DNA from: Gordonia sputi NBRC 100414
Lineage (GTDB): Bacteria; Actinomycetota; Actinomycetes; Mycobacteriales; Mycobacteriaceae
Assembly (NCBI RefSeq): GCF_000248055.1
Contig: NZ_BAFC01000123.1
Location: 1 to 64,000 of the forward strand
Direction of reading: 5' to 3'
Length of the DNA: 64,000 bases
The notes beneath the pieces were generated by a model. The model did no database searches. It had not been told where the DNA came from and worked only from the letters and a program-made list of their open reading frames with translations. Positions 33,440 through 42,633 of this stretch are shown in pieces. A program made the translations under genes and the position numbers. Position 1 is the stretch's first letter; every line of letters starts with the position of its first letter.

Positions 33440-34732
33440 TCATCGGATGTAGGCGGTGGAGCCTTCGGGCGGCGCAGTGTTGCTGATCAGCTTTCCCAGG
33501 CAGTGGTCGCGGTCGAAGTTCTGTTGCTGACACCAGGCGACGGCCGCCTGGGGACTCGGGAACGTCTGAGCGGTGATGGTGACCCACCAACCGGATGAGC
33601 TGAACACCGACCAGTCGTCACTCCACAGCAGGCGTGCGCCCGAGAAGCGTTGGTAGTTGGCGGCGAACTCGTCGAGGATGTCTTTGTTGGTCCACGTCTT
33701 GCCGTCGGCGACGAGCCCGGGTTGCTTGGAACTGAGCTGAGCAACCCATTGGTTGTTGCTGCTCGACAGGATCCTCGCGCGGTCGGCGTCGACCTGTGCG
33801 CGAAGTGATTGTGCAGCAACACTATCCACGTTGACGCCGGTCGGCTGACCTGCCTGCGACGCCGTGGCTGACGCCGGACCGGTCGCCTGCGAGGACGAAA
33901 GTGCCGAGGTGCCTGTGGCGCCGGAGTCGGTGATCTGGATCGTGAGGTTCGAACCGCTGCTCGCGTCGGGCAGTTGGTAGAAGCTGCCCGTGGGATAGGT
34001 GAGCGTGATCTGCCGTGAGTCAGGTTGTGGCGGAACACCGATCGGTGAGCTGGAGAAATCGAAGGTGCCGTTCGCGACCGGACCCGCCGAGGATAAAACC
34101 GCAACGGCGGCCTGCGATCCCGACAGCACATCACCCCCGGAGCAGGGACTAGACGCCGTGAACGTCACGGCCAAACCGGAGCTCGTGAGCGACGCCTGCG
34201 GCGACGAGGTGGTCAACGGCTGCGCGCACCTGGTCAATGTGTCGGGGAGGTTCTGTGCGCCCGAGGCAGATCTTGTCGACGAGTTGTTCGCCTTGAGTGG
34301 CCCCTTGGTGGCAGCCCACACCGCCCCTCCGACAATGAGTGCGAACACCACGACGAGTCCGACGCCGATCAACCACCATGAGGACTTCGATGGCGGTCGG
34401 CCAGCAGGCTGATACGGCGATTGGTACGGGGCGGCCGGCGCGGCAGGTGGAATGTAGAGCCGGGCGTCCGACGCGACCTGCGATGCTTGAGTGGCTTCCC
34501 GGCCCGAGTTCGTCGGGGCCGGTGTGCCAGGGGGAAGCGTCGGTGCTGCAGCAGACGTCGACCCCTTCTTCAGGGAGATCGTGGGGGGAGCCGCGGCGGA
34601 ACTGTCGAGATGGACGCGGGTGGCTGCCTCGGGTGCCTGAGGTGCGGTGGCCTCGGACGCGTTTCCTGGACTCCAGTCCATCCAGTCGAGTTGGTGGCCC
34701 GGCGACGAGTGCGGGGTCGGGTTGTCAGGCAT
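33440..34732 (-). CDS. Membrane-anchored protein with proline-rich cytoplasmic tail
   Basis: A 430-residue protein. About 140 residues of Pro/Ala/Ser-rich tail (with APYQSPYQPAGRPP) are followed by one helix, WWLIGVGLVVVFALIVGGAVW, and a Ser/Thr-rich outer domain. The C-terminal region resembles a compact folded module with paired cysteines, VAWCQQQNFDRDHCLGKLI. The ATG at 34732 gives the natural start MPDNPTPHSS; the longer reading lacks composition typical of coding sequence. Proline-rich tails of this type occur in actinobacterial cell-division and envelope proteins. No family is recognised. Confidence 0.72.
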   Translation of the reverse strand: MPDNPTPHSSPGHQLDWMDWSPGNASEATAPQAPEAATRVHLDSSAAAPPTISLKKGSTSAAAPTLPPGTPAPTNSGREATQASQVASDARLYIPPAAPAAPYQSPYQPAGRPPSKSSWWLIGVGLVVVFALIVGGAVWAATKGPLKANNSSTRSASGAQNLPDTLTRCAQPLTTSSPQASLTSSGLAVTFTASSPCSGGDVLSGSQAAVAVLSSAGPVANGTFDFSSSPIGVPPQPDSRQITLTYPTGSFYQLPDASSGSNLTIQITDSGATGTSALSSSQATGPASATASQAGQPTGVNVDSVAAQSLRAQVDADRARILSSSNNQWVAQLSSKQPGLVADGKTWTNKDILDEFAANYQRFSGARLLWSDDWSVFSSSGWWVTITAQTFPSPQAAVAWCQQQNFDRDHCLGKLISNTAPPEGSTAYIR

Positions 34733-35012
34733 ACATGGCCGATCGGCTCCTCGATGTCGACGAAGAGATTTGAGTCTACGAGTGCGAACTCGGCCGCTGT
34801 GCTGAAAACACGTGAATAAGTGGATAATTGGTCTGATCGAGTGACATTTCGGCCTACTTGTCACCGAGGGTGACGGCGCCGACTGTTGTCGACGCGCGAG
34901 ATCGGACGCGGCGGATATGCGCACTGTGTCGACTGCACGCACGTGGCGCGGCAGGGGACGCGCTCAAGGGCTTCCGCTCGCCCACGTTAGGGCGTTTGGC
35001 AGTGGTCGCTCG

Positions 35013-35402
35013 CTACCGCGCGCTGCCGCGGTACTTGCGGTGGTATTCGTCGTACAGATCGGCGTTGCGGACGCGCTCGTTGCGCTTGACCAGATCAGGA
35101 TTCAGGCCGTGCTGTGAGAGCCGATGCCTGCGGTAGATGACGTTGAGTGCGATCGAGAAGAAGACGTACGCGATCGGGATGGGCGAGAACATGATGAACC
35201 GCACGCCCCAGTCGGCGGGCACAAAGAGCATCGGGAGCATCAGGATGATGCAGGGGATCGCCCAGCGAACCACCATGCGTCGCGCGGCGCCCTTGCCTGC
35301 CAGGTCGTTGGCGACCCAGTCGCGCATCGAGTCGGGCAACACCGCGCCGTAGCAATAGCGGACGTACTGCCAGCCCCTTGGTCGAGCCGACGTCTCTGCC
35401 AT
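35013..35402 (-). CDS. DUF5313 family membrane protein
   Basis: A 129-residue protein with RPRGWQYVRYCYGAVLPDSMRDWVANDLAGKG at its start, two helices (WAIPCIILMLPMLFVPADW and the following IMFSPIPIAYVFFSIALNVIY) and a basic C-terminus (RRHRLSQHGLNPDLVKRNERVR). This layout is that of the DUF5313 proteins common in Mycobacteriales. The ATG at 35402 follows GAAGGGCGCAAACC. Function is unknown. The 280 bases between it and the previous gene hold no other gene that I can support. Confidence 0.8.
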   Translation of the reverse strand: MAETSARPRGWQYVRYCYGAVLPDSMRDWVANDLAGKGAARRMVVRWAIPCIILMLPMLFVPADWGVRFIMFSPIPIAYVFFSIALNVIYRRHRLSQHGLNPDLVKRNERVRNADLYDEYHRKYRGSAR

Positions 35403-35512
35403 GGTTTGCGCCCTTCTCGAAATTCAATCGCGTGCTACTGAATTCTACGCGAGCGCCCGTTCCGGGCGTCGGCCAGGTGCTCCGCGGCATGCGTGAGGCG
35501 CCCGACCTGACC

Positions 35513-36544
35513 TCAGCCGGCCGCCCGCACCCCGCCCTCGGCGTCGACCTCCATGCGGGTGCTGGAGCCGGTGACCGGCCGATGCAGCACCGAAGCGACG
35601 CTTGTGCGGTTGGCTGGTGAAATACGGACGAAAACCTCACCGTCCTCGGCGGCACGGAGCACCTCGGTTGCCAGCCTGCTGATGCGTTCGCGGACGTCCT
35701 GGGCGATCTCCTCGGACGAGTCGTCGATGAGCACCACGTCGACGCCGCGGAGGCGAGCGTCGTACGCGGGAGTGTCGAGGTCGAGTTCGCTCATCAGCGG
35801 TGCACGCAGGCGGTCGCGCAGGTGGGCTTCGAGGACCTCGCAGTCGAGTCGTTGCGCCGGCGTGAGTTCTGCTCCCGACGCGATCAGTTCGAGGAGGGGT
35901 CGGGCGAGCGAGGCGAGTTGTCTGACCTGGCGTGTGCGTTCGTCGGCAGCCGCGCGCGACGCCGCGAGCTGAGCCACACGCACCGTCGTCTGCTGCCGTA
36001 GCGAAAACACCTCTCGCGCAGTGGGGTTCAGTGTGAACGAGAACAGCATTGCCATCAGCAGCGGGGCAGCGTCGGCGGTCACCTGCACCACGGCGAGGAT
36101 GGGCCCCGCGCCGCTCATGGCGCCCCAGACGGCGAATACGACAACGGTTGCGAAAAACCCAAGCCATGGCGCGACTCGTCGTCCGCGCACCACCATGAAT
36201 GCGTATATCGCCGCTGACGTTCCGTGGCTCATCGCAACCGCGACAGAGGTTATTGCAGACGCCGACGACACCGACAGGACAAGCCAACTGCACACGGGGC
36301 CCGTTGCAGCAAAGAGCACTGTCGGTGTCACCGGGAGCGGATCGCCCTCGGCTGCAACGAGACCGATCGTCGCGGCAGAATAGATAGCGGCTGCTGCAAT
36401 TGGGCCCCACAGCGAGGTCACTGTGTCGCCCGACGTGAGTGCAACCAACCAGCACGCGCTGACGAACGTGCCAACGACCAACCACACACCACGTTCCCGC
36501 ATGCCGAGGAGATGCCGCGCATCGGTCAGTTCGTGCGTGTCCAC
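35513..36544 (-). CDS. Degenerate sensor-kinase-like membrane protein
   Basis: The 343-residue protein has about five to six N-terminal helices and a helical linker (REVFSLRQQTTVRVAQLAASRAAADERTRQ) where a dimerisation domain should be. A poorly conserved C-terminal part follows, with IAQDVRERISRLATEVLRAAEDGEVFVRISP in place of an ATPase domain. No phosphoacceptor His in an H-D/E context and no glycine-rich G-boxes are visible. It overlaps the kinase gene by 19 bases, and its architecture parallels that kinase. It may be a sensor partner that forms heterodimers with the intact kinase. Confidence 0.7.
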   Translation of the reverse strand: MDTHELTDARHLLGMRERGVWLVVGTFVSACWLVALTSGDTVTSLWGPIAAAAIYSAATIGLVAAEGDPLPVTPTVLFAATGPVCSWLVLSVSSASAITSVAVAMSHGTSAAIYAFMVVRGRRVAPWLGFFATVVVFAVWGAMSGAGPILAVVQVTADAAPLLMAMLFSFTLNPTAREVFSLRQQTTVRVAQLAASRAAADERTRQVRQLASLARPLLELIASGAELTPAQRLDCEVLEAHLRDRLRAPLMSELDLDTPAYDARLRGVDVVLIDDSSEEIAQDVRERISRLATEVLRAAEDGEVFVRISPANRTSVASVLHRPVTGSSTRMEVDAEGGVRAAG

Positions 36545-37731
36545 GAGAGCCTCACTGTTGTTCCGCGCCCGTGTTGCGATTCGATTGTCGCCGAGCCACC
36601 GTCGATCTTGGACATTCTGCCTTCGATGCTCACCGAGATGCCGAGGCGTGAGGCGGGTACCGAATTGGGGTCGAATCCTGTTCCAGTGTCGGAGATGTAG
36701 ACGCTGAGACGGGCCGGGGTGGAGGTTGCATCGACTCGTGTGTGTGCGTCGGGACCGGCATGTCGTTGGGAGTTACGGACAGCCTCGGCGGCGGCCGCGG
36801 CGATCGCCGTCACCACCGCAGCGGGATAGCGTGCCGTGTCGTCCAATACGGAGGCGGACACCCTTTGTTGCGGCGCAACAAGAGCCACTGCTGCGCGGAT
36901 ACGGCTCAGGGTTTGCGAGGCGCCAACCTCGTCGTCGATGTCATCGGATCCCGCGCGGTCGATGGCAGTCAACGCATTTCGTGCATCCTGAACCAGCTCA
37001 GACGACGTTCCGCGTCGCGCAGCCAGTAGAAGTGTCGACATGACGCTGTCGTGCGTGAGTGCGTCGAAGCGTGCCCGTTCCGCTGAACGGGCTTGTGCTG
37101 CGGCAGCATCCGCGGTGGTCGAATAGGCTTCGGCTCGCGAGTCGTCGAGGATTCTGGCCGTGCGTCGGCCCATGATTGAGGCAACCACGAAAACCATGGA
37201 AAAGGCGTTGGCCCAGCATATCTGGGCCACGATCGGTCCGATCACCTCTGCGTGTCGGGCTAACCGGTCGGCAATGACTGACCCGGTGACCGCGACTCCG
37301 AGTACCACGAACGCCCAGGCTGGTCGAAACGCGAGGGCAGCACAGATGGCAGCGAGGCCCGGAAACATCGACAGCCACAGCCCCTGCACAGTGTGGATCT
37401 GTCCGCCGTCCCACGCGATCCACCAGAGGGCCAGTGCAATCAGGTAGCCAATGGCGCTGATGCCAGTGATGGTCTGCAGTCGACGGTAACCCGCGTGCCA
37501 CGTGAGCGGACCCATCGACAGTCCGGTGCCGAAGGTCAACAGCACCGCGACCGGCGTGTACCACGGTGCAGTGATCGCTGACGCCGCGGCGACCGGAACC
37601 GCCAGCTGAACGCCGTAGAGAAGGTAGCCTGCGGCTGCGAAGAGGGTGAACTGTCGAAGGATTCGACGTCCCGCCAGGGCATCCCGCGACGTGTCGCTTA
37701 CCGCCGGAGACGTCGCGGAATCGGTAGCCAT
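36526..37731 (-). CDS. NarL-type sensor histidine kinase
   Basis: The 401-residue protein has six or so N-terminal helices, a dimerisation helix with RARFDALTHDSVMSTLLLAA (H227 as phosphoacceptor) and an HATPase_c domain. The latter carries AEAVRNSQRHAGPDAHTRV (N-box), VYISDTGTGFDPNSVP (G1) and HGRGTTVRLSW (G2). It is the kinase for the LuxR-type regulator encoded just upstream, which overlaps it by 34 bases. The sensed signal is unknown. Confidence 0.9.
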   Translation of the reverse strand: MATDSATSPAVSDTSRDALAGRRILRQFTLFAAAGYLLYGVQLAVPVAAASAITAPWYTPVAVLLTFGTGLSMGPLTWHAGYRRLQTITGISAIGYLIALALWWIAWDGGQIHTVQGLWLSMFPGLAAICAALAFRPAWAFVVLGVAVTGSVIADRLARHAEVIGPIVAQICWANAFSMVFVVASIMGRRTARILDDSRAEAYSTTADAAAAQARSAERARFDALTHDSVMSTLLLAARRGTSSELVQDARNALTAIDRAGSDDIDDEVGASQTLSRIRAAVALVAPQQRVSASVLDDTARYPAAVVTAIAAAAAEAVRNSQRHAGPDAHTRVDATSTPARLSVYISDTGTGFDPNSVPASRLGISVSIEGRMSKIDGGSATIESQHGRGTTVRLSWTRTN

Positions 37732-38354
37732 CCGTCCTCTATCGCTCGCTTGTACAGGTCGGTCTTGGTGGGCGAGGGTCGGCCGACGGCTTGATAACGC
37801 AGGCGGATCCGGCTGACGTAGTCGGCGACGGTCTCAGCGGAGAGATGGAGCTCGGCCGAGACGCGTGCATTCGATTCGCCCGCCGCATACAGCTCCAGAA
37901 CTCGACGTAGCTGCGGGGGAAGGTCGACGAATTCCTCATCGGAGTCGATGGCCGCTGCCCAGTCGATATTCGCGACGGTGTTGCCGTCGAGTGCCTGCGC
38001 GATGCCGTCGAGGAGTTCGGCTTCGCGTGCGTTCTTTCGGATCACTCCCAGCACCCCAGCGCTTGCGGCCTGGCGAACGAGGTAGAGCTCGTCGCCGGAG
38101 GTGTAGACGAGAACGGGAATTCCGGCGTCGGTGAGCGCGGCGATGTTGGTCAGCGGCGTGGTGCCGTCGTCGAGCCGGAGGTCGAGGAGAACCAAGTCGA
38201 GTTCGGTGGTGACAGCGAGCAGCCCGGCGACGGTGTCGGCGCCGGCGACCAGCTCGACGCCGTCGTGCTCGGCAAATGTGGCCCGCAGGCCACGCACGAT
38301 TTGCTCGTGGTCGTCGACGACACCGATGCGCGCGCGGACAGGCGAGGGTGTCAT
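37698..38354 (-). CDS. LuxR/NarL-type response regulator
   Basis: The 218-residue protein has a receiver domain with acidic pocket D14-D15 (GVVDDHEQI), phosphoacceptor D58 (LVLLDLRLDDG) and the switch region VYTSGDELY. A LuxR-type HTH is at the C-terminus, LYAAGESNARVSAELHLSAETVADYVSRI. It is first in a three-gene operon with the kinase and the degenerate kinase. Proximity to the DUF4012 and exopolysaccharide genes suggests, without proof, control of envelope polysaccharide. Confidence 0.92.
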   Translation of the reverse strand: MTPSPVRARIGVVDDHEQIVRGLRATFAEHDGVELVAGADTVAGLLAVTTELDLVLLDLRLDDGTTPLTNIAALTDAGIPVLVYTSGDELYLVRQAASAGVLGVIRKNAREAELLDGIAQALDGNTVANIDWAAAIDSDEEFVDLPPQLRRVLELYAAGESNARVSAELHLSAETVADYVSRIRLRYQAVGRPSPTKTDLYKRAIEDGWLPIPRRLRR

Positions 38355-38476
38355 GGGGACATCTTTGCCGATCCGACCGACAACGTTGAGAGTGATGAGT
38401 ACCGCGAACGGTGTATCTCACCCCGATTTGGTCCGTTCGGACTACATTCGAGCGGCGACGCCCGGCTCAGGACCCG

Positions 38477-40363
38477 TCAGCTCCGCGGTCCGCACACGGG
38501 GACGTCGACTCGGGGCACGGGATTGTCCACCAGGGGTTGCACGGGAACGAGCGCCTCGCCGTGCGCCGACGTCGGCTCGCTGAACACCACTTTGACCTCG
38601 GCGCTCATGCCCGGTGGGATCGGTACCTGGGCGAATACAACAGGATGCCCAAGGAGCGTGCCCACTGTGAAGGGCGTCTCCTTGCCGTCGATGATCACGT
38701 GCTGCACGGTTGCGCCCCGAGTGAGTGTGAACTGCGCACTTGTGTAGTTGGTTCCCTGCGGAAAGCGTGTTTGGCGCTTCATTCGCGTACCGATCACGTA
38801 GTCAGGCAACGTCGTGTCGTGAAGTGTGTTGGTCAGTCGGACGGTGGCTGTCGATTCACGCGTGGCGCCCGAGCACACACCGGAGGCGTACGCGATCTCG
38901 CGCTTCAGGTAGTAGTCGGTCTTGTTCGCCGAGATGTTCGTCATCGTGACATTCATATATGGCGCTGATGTGTTGGATATCTGATGTCCCAAGGCCGTGG
39001 CCTCGAGGACCTGCTGCTCGTTCTTGTGGTCGCTGTAGACCATAATTCGACGTTCGTGCACGCCGCGTCCGAGTGCCTCGAGCAGTGCGCCGGTGTTGCC
39101 CGATTCGGTGCTGATCTGACCGATGACGGCTTTCGATATTTCCTGCAGATAGTGCTTGCGTGCGTCGTTGTCATCGGCAAAACGCAGATACGACGTCGAG
39201 AGCGTGATTGGTACGACGTTGTCGGCCGTGATCTTCTCGCCGTCAGCGAGCGTGACTGGACCGGTGACCTTCAGGACGTAGCTCAGCGCGATCGGGTCGA
39301 GCGCCAGGGCGCCGTCGAGTTGTTGTCCTGTCTGGCCCCTCCAGTTGGCGATCCAGATGCGAGCCGCGTCGGGAAAGTTGGGGCTGTAGTTGGAATTTCG
39401 AACGTCCAAGTACGACCTTGTCCACGCGTAGAGACGGTTGTAATCGGGGCCGAGGTCTAGCTGCGGGGTGGTTGGTTCGCTCATGTCCAAGTTCTGTCCG
39501 AGCTGTGGTGTGGTGACGTGGCCCTTCTCCGCGGACATGACGGCGAAGCCGCCGACCAGGCCGCCGGTTGCGCGGGCCTGGGACGGCGTCTGCATCGCAA
39601 CGAAGTAGTGGCGGGGACCATCGAACCCAAGCATCGACGGCGCGATCAGTGCGGCGGTCTCGGTGCCGCGAAGGAACCTGGCGGTCTCGGCGATCTGACT
39701 CGTCAATTGCTTGCGTGCGTCCGACACCTGACTGGGCCATGAGTCCGAAATCTGCTGTGCCCCTTGGTTGATACGTTCTGCGTTGGTCGCGATCTCCGCG
39801 AGCTTCGGCTGCGCAACCTCGAGGGGCTGCAGGGCGAGTGTGTTGTCGGGCCCACGGAGTTTCGATGGACTGATCGTCTCGGCGAGTGCTGCACTGGGGA
39901 CCAATACTTGCGACGCCAGATCCGAGACGGACGAAGTCATCTGCTTCACGCTTGTAAACGGTGAGCCGAGCCCTGGGATCGCGGCAAATGCTTTCCATAC
40001 CGGATCGTTCGACGAGTCACGCGCCGCGTCGGCCGCCACCGCCGCCGACCGTGCTTCAGATTGCGCGAGCGCCGCATCTCCGTCCAGAATCGCCGCCTTC
40101 GCGCTGGTTCCGTGGCTGCGTGCATCCTCGACGTTGCTCTTGACATCGAACACGAGATACGCGAGATACGCACAGATCACGAACGCGAACGCCATTAGAC
40201 CGCCAACCAGGTAGAGCCTGCGACGCCGACGGGATCGCGTCGGGGTGTCCGATGGATCTCGTCCGTCGGCTGGGCCGAAAGCGCTGTGGTCGGAATACTC
40301 CGTTACCGTTGACTGGTCGTCGACATTTGGCACAGCCAATTCCGCCCCCTGTAATACGCCCAC
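38477..40363 (-). CDS. DUF4012 family envelope protein
   Basis: The 628-residue protein has a cytoplasmic tail with SRRRRRLYL, one helix (LVGGLMAFAFVICAYLAYLVF), a helical stretch and a large outer domain. The DUF4012 block is recognisable from PRHYFVAMQTPSQARATGGLVGGF through YLDVRNSNYSPNFPDAARIW and LDGALALDPIALSYVL. DUF4012 proteins are commonly encoded within surface polysaccharide loci of Gram-positive bacteria; their role is unproven. GTG 40363 is used; GTG 40333, preceded by AGGGGG, is an alternative. It stands just outside the exopolysaccharide locus. Confidence 0.88.
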   Translation of the reverse strand: MGVLQGAELAVPNVDDQSTVTEYSDHSAFGPADGRDPSDTPTRSRRRRRLYLVGGLMAFAFVICAYLAYLVFDVKSNVEDARSHGTSAKAAILDGDAALAQSEARSAAVAADAARDSSNDPVWKAFAAIPGLGSPFTSVKQMTSSVSDLASQVLVPSAALAETISPSKLRGPDNTLALQPLEVAQPKLAEIATNAERINQGAQQISDSWPSQVSDARKQLTSQIAETARFLRGTETAALIAPSMLGFDGPRHYFVAMQTPSQARATGGLVGGFAVMSAEKGHVTTPQLGQNLDMSEPTTPQLDLGPDYNRLYAWTRSYLDVRNSNYSPNFPDAARIWIANWRGQTGQQLDGALALDPIALSYVLKVTGPVTLADGEKITADNVVPITLSTSYLRFADDNDARKHYLQEISKAVIGQISTESGNTGALLEALGRGVHERRIMVYSDHKNEQQVLEATALGHQISNTSAPYMNVTMTNISANKTDYYLKREIAYASGVCSGATRESTATVRLTNTLHDTTLPDYVIGTRMKRQTRFPQGTNYTSAQFTLTRGATVQHVIIDGKETPFTVGTLLGHPVVFAQVPIPPGMSAEVKVVFSEPTSAHGEALVPVQPLVDNPVPRVDVPVCGPRS

Positions 40364-40589
40364 GACTCGAAGGCACCCGTTATCGGATCCCCACGTCGAG
40401 TCGAATTCCCCTTCCAGCAGGATAGGGCATCAGCTGCCACGGCAGATATTCGCCAAGGGTGCCCGCAGAGCCAGGACAATCCCAGAGTGCCCGCCACGCA
40501 CAATCGGGTACCAATTCTCGGCGGTCGACACTGCGCGATCAATACTGCTGTCCAACAACCGTTCCCAGTCGGGGAGATTCTGCGCGGTT

Positions 40590-40730
40590 TCAGGCGCCGG
40601 AAGCTACCATCCCCGCCATATGATGCCGACGGCAGAGCGCTCGGTACTGCATCGGCCCGTCGGCCGTATCGCCTACGGCGACCACCTCGCCGGACCGCAC
40701 CATCACGCCGTCGACGATGCGAGCGTTCAT
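40590..40730 (-). CDS. Possible 46-residue protein coupled by ATGA to its upstream gene
   Basis: An ATG overlaps the stop of the 81-residue membrane protein gene (ATGA, 40727-40730) and opens a 46-codon frame beginning MNARIVDGVMVRSGEVVAVG and ending at 40590. The translational-coupling geometry is like that of true operon partners nearby. It is short, matches no known family, and could be chance. Confidence 0.35.
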   Translation of the reverse strand: MNARIVDGVMVRSGEVVAVGDTADGPMQYRALCRRHHMAGMVASGA

Positions 40731-40972
40731 GATGAGTAGCCGGCTATGCAGAGCGCGATCAGCGATAGGAGGTCGGATTCGGTGACGCCGTGCCGCGAGG
40801 AGAAGGCGATCAGGGTGGCGCCCTCGATCGGGCCGTTCCAGATCACCCAGGCAACGGCGACGCAGGCCAGCGCCAACGATGCGCGGCGCGATGGCCGGAG
40901 AAGCGCCCATAGCCCGGTCGCGAAGAGCAGATTGAGAAGGACAAGGGCGTGGAAGAAGTCGGGGGCGCGCAC
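40727..40972 (-). CDS. Small membrane protein, function unknown
   Basis: An 81-residue protein with three hydrophobic segments: FFHALVLLNLLFATGLWALL, then ASLALACVAVAWVIW, then the C-terminal LLSLIALCIAG. Basic residues (RPSRRA) between the first two fit the positive-inside rule. No family is recognised. Its stop overlaps a possible short downstream gene. Confidence 0.55.
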   Translation of the reverse strand: MRAPDFFHALVLLNLLFATGLWALLRPSRRASLALACVAVAWVIWNGPIEGATLIAFSSRHGVTESDLLSLIALCIAGYSS

Positions 40973-41097
40973 CCGCTAAATTGTGCCTTCTCCTGATCCG
41001 ACGAGCCGATTCGACGTCGGTAAACACTGTGAATCACGTAAATGTCTCAAGTGATCGATAGTCTTGAGCGCGTCGCATAGTCGATACGCACGGGGAG

Positions 41098-41522
41098 ATG
41101 TGGATGACGCGCAAGGCACGGTCATGGGTTCGCCGGGCAGCGGTGGCTGCGGCCATAACCGTCTGCACGGCCATCAGTGCGACCCCCGCAGACGCGCATG
41201 CTGCGGTGAGCGCCTTGACCATCGCGCAACCGGGCGGCACCGGAAAGTACGGCGCGGCTGCACTTACACGCTCAGCGCGCGCGCGGCCAACGACGATCCT
41301 GTGACATTCTCTGTGCGCCAACCGACGCGGCTGGCGAACGGAAAACTACTGCGGTTCACCTTCGATGTCGTACCGCACAGGCATGTCGCGATCTTCCATT
41401 GGAGCCCGGTTGTCGAAGGGCGCTTTGTTCTTGGTGCGCGACAAGGGGATTCGCGCTGGAAGCTGCGCGGGGCCGACGTCGGTCGGCGGTTGGATCTCGG
41501 TAGTTCGTGCTCGGGGATCTGA
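41098..41522 (+). pseudogene. Secreted protein gene broken by a frameshift
   Basis: The first frame gives a clear signal peptide (RRAAVAAAITVCTAISATPADAHA) and the mature start ALTIAQPGGTGKYGA, then degenerates and stops at 41304. From about 41256 the next frame continues sensibly as GCTYTLSARAANDDPVTFSV and runs to a stop at 41522. Joining them at KYG-x-GCTYTLSA gives one exported protein of about 140 residues, resembling the small cysteine-containing Ig-like secreted proteins of Mycobacteriales. One missing base near 41254-41257 explains the break. It may be a true mutation or a sequencing error. GGGGAG precedes the ATG. Confidence 0.6.
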
Positions 41523-41545
41523 GCCGATCCCCGAGCCAAAGCGCG

Positions 41546-41914
41546 TCAGTGAGCGGCTTCGTACGCCTCGACGATCTCCTTGGGCAGACGGCCACGGGGA
41601 CCGACCTCGTACCCTTCTTCGATTGCCCACTCCCGAATATCACTCGTCGACGCCGCCGACTTCGTCACGCCGGACGACTTCTTTGTGGTCACGCGAGGCG
41701 CCGTGGACTGCTTGCGGCCGCCGATTCTCGTAGAAGCCTCGAGGAGTTTGGCGACGGTGACACGGCCGTTCTCGACCTTGTCGAGATTCGCACTCGAAAT
41801 ATCGAGCTGATACTCGACGCCGAGCCAAGACCACAACACGGTATGGACGTCGTCGAGATCGATCTCCCGACCGTCCAGATCATCAACAAATGCGACTGAG
41901 CGGATGGTTGCCAT
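41546..41914 (-). CDS. Lsr2-like nucleoid-associated protein
   Basis: The 122-residue protein has the Lsr2 N-terminal dimerisation strand set (ATIRSVAFVDDLDGREI, YQLDISSANLDKVENG) and the C-terminal DNA-binding domain DIREWAIEEGYEVGPRGRLP, whose RGR inserts into the minor groove of AT-rich DNA. The linker is richer in Ser/Thr/Lys than in canonical Lsr2. Lsr2 proteins silence horizontally acquired AT-rich genes. Its place at the edge of the exopolysaccharide locus, divergent from the phosphatase gene, suggests a dedicated silencer, though a housekeeping Lsr2 probably exists elsewhere. Confidence 0.92.
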   Translation of the reverse strand: MATIRSVAFVDDLDGREIDLDDVHTVLWSWLGVEYQLDISSANLDKVENGRVTVAKLLEASTRIGGRKQSTAPRVTTKKSSGVTKSAASTSDIREWAIEEGYEVGPRGRLPKEIVEAYEAAH

Positions 41915-42078
41915 GCGTTGAGGTTAACTGATGGGGTCCGCTGTACGGGGGACGGACACGGAATGCAGGCTCGGCGCGCGGATTTATGGCACGCGATTGA
42001 GTAACGTGAATATCGGATATTCGGGGCCGGGACTCGCTGGTGACAGCCCCAATTCGCACCCGCGATAGGTTTGAGTGT

Positions 42079-42633
42079 ATGGACGCGCTATTCGTATGTA
42101 CCGGCAACATCTGCCGATCGCCGATCGGTGAGCGCATCTGTCGGGATATCGCGGCAACGCGAGGCGTCAACCTCGGTGCGTCGAGCGCCGGTGTCGGAGC
42201 ACTCAACGGTCAGCCGATGCATCCCTTCGCGGCCGAGGTCCTCAACGAGAATGGTGTCGACACAGCGGATTTCGAATCTCGCTATCTACACCCCAGGATA
42301 TTGCAGCCCGCCGACCTCGTACTCTGCATGACGCGTGAACATCGCGCAGCAGGCCAGCGAATGCTACCCGTGCGATGGAAGCGGATGTTCACACTGATCG
42401 AATTCGTCGAATTGGTCTCGATCCTCAACGGAGACGCACAGCGAGAAGCCGACTCCGCGCCGAGTATCGAGACGATCATGGCGTCGCGCGGCCGTATCGA
42501 CACCAACTCCGCGCACCTCGACATCCTCGACCCGATGGGGCGGCCGAAGACGGATTTCGAGCGCGTCTACCGGGAGGTCGAACCGCACGTTGCGGCAGTG
42601 GTCGAGTGGGCGATCCACACGCAGGATCAGTAG
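42079..42633 (+). CDS. Low-molecular-weight protein tyrosine phosphatase
   Basis: The active-site loop C7-TGNIC-R13 (CX5R) opens the protein, and D151 in LDILDPMGRP is the general acid. At 184 residues it is slightly longer than usual. In capsule and exopolysaccharide systems such phosphatases (Wzb/CpsB-like) dephosphorylate the tyrosine kinase that controls chain length. Here the chain-length protein at 57564-58925 carries only a degenerate kinase domain, so its substrate is open. The ATG at 42079 is used. The end overlaps the convergent sugar transferase gene by 7 bases. Confidence 0.9.
   Translation: MDALFVCTGNICRSPIGERICRDIAATRGVNLGASSAGVGALNGQPMHPFAAEVLNENGVDTADFESRYLHPRILQPADLVLCMTREHRAAGQRMLPVRWKRMFTLIEFVELVSILNGDAQREADSAPSIETIMASRGRIDTNSAHLDILDPMGRPKTDFERVYREVEPHVAAVVEWAIHTQDQ

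Noticed and set aside
40364-40589. Possible tRNA between the DUF4012 gene and the small membrane protein genes
   Set aside because: GAGTCGAATTCCC resembles a T-loop, but no acceptor stem, D-arm or anticodon arm can be paired around it.
41251-41262. Programmed -1 frameshift site in the secreted protein
   Set aside because: No X-XXY-YYZ slippery heptamer and no obvious downstream pseudoknot; a simple one-base loss is more economical.
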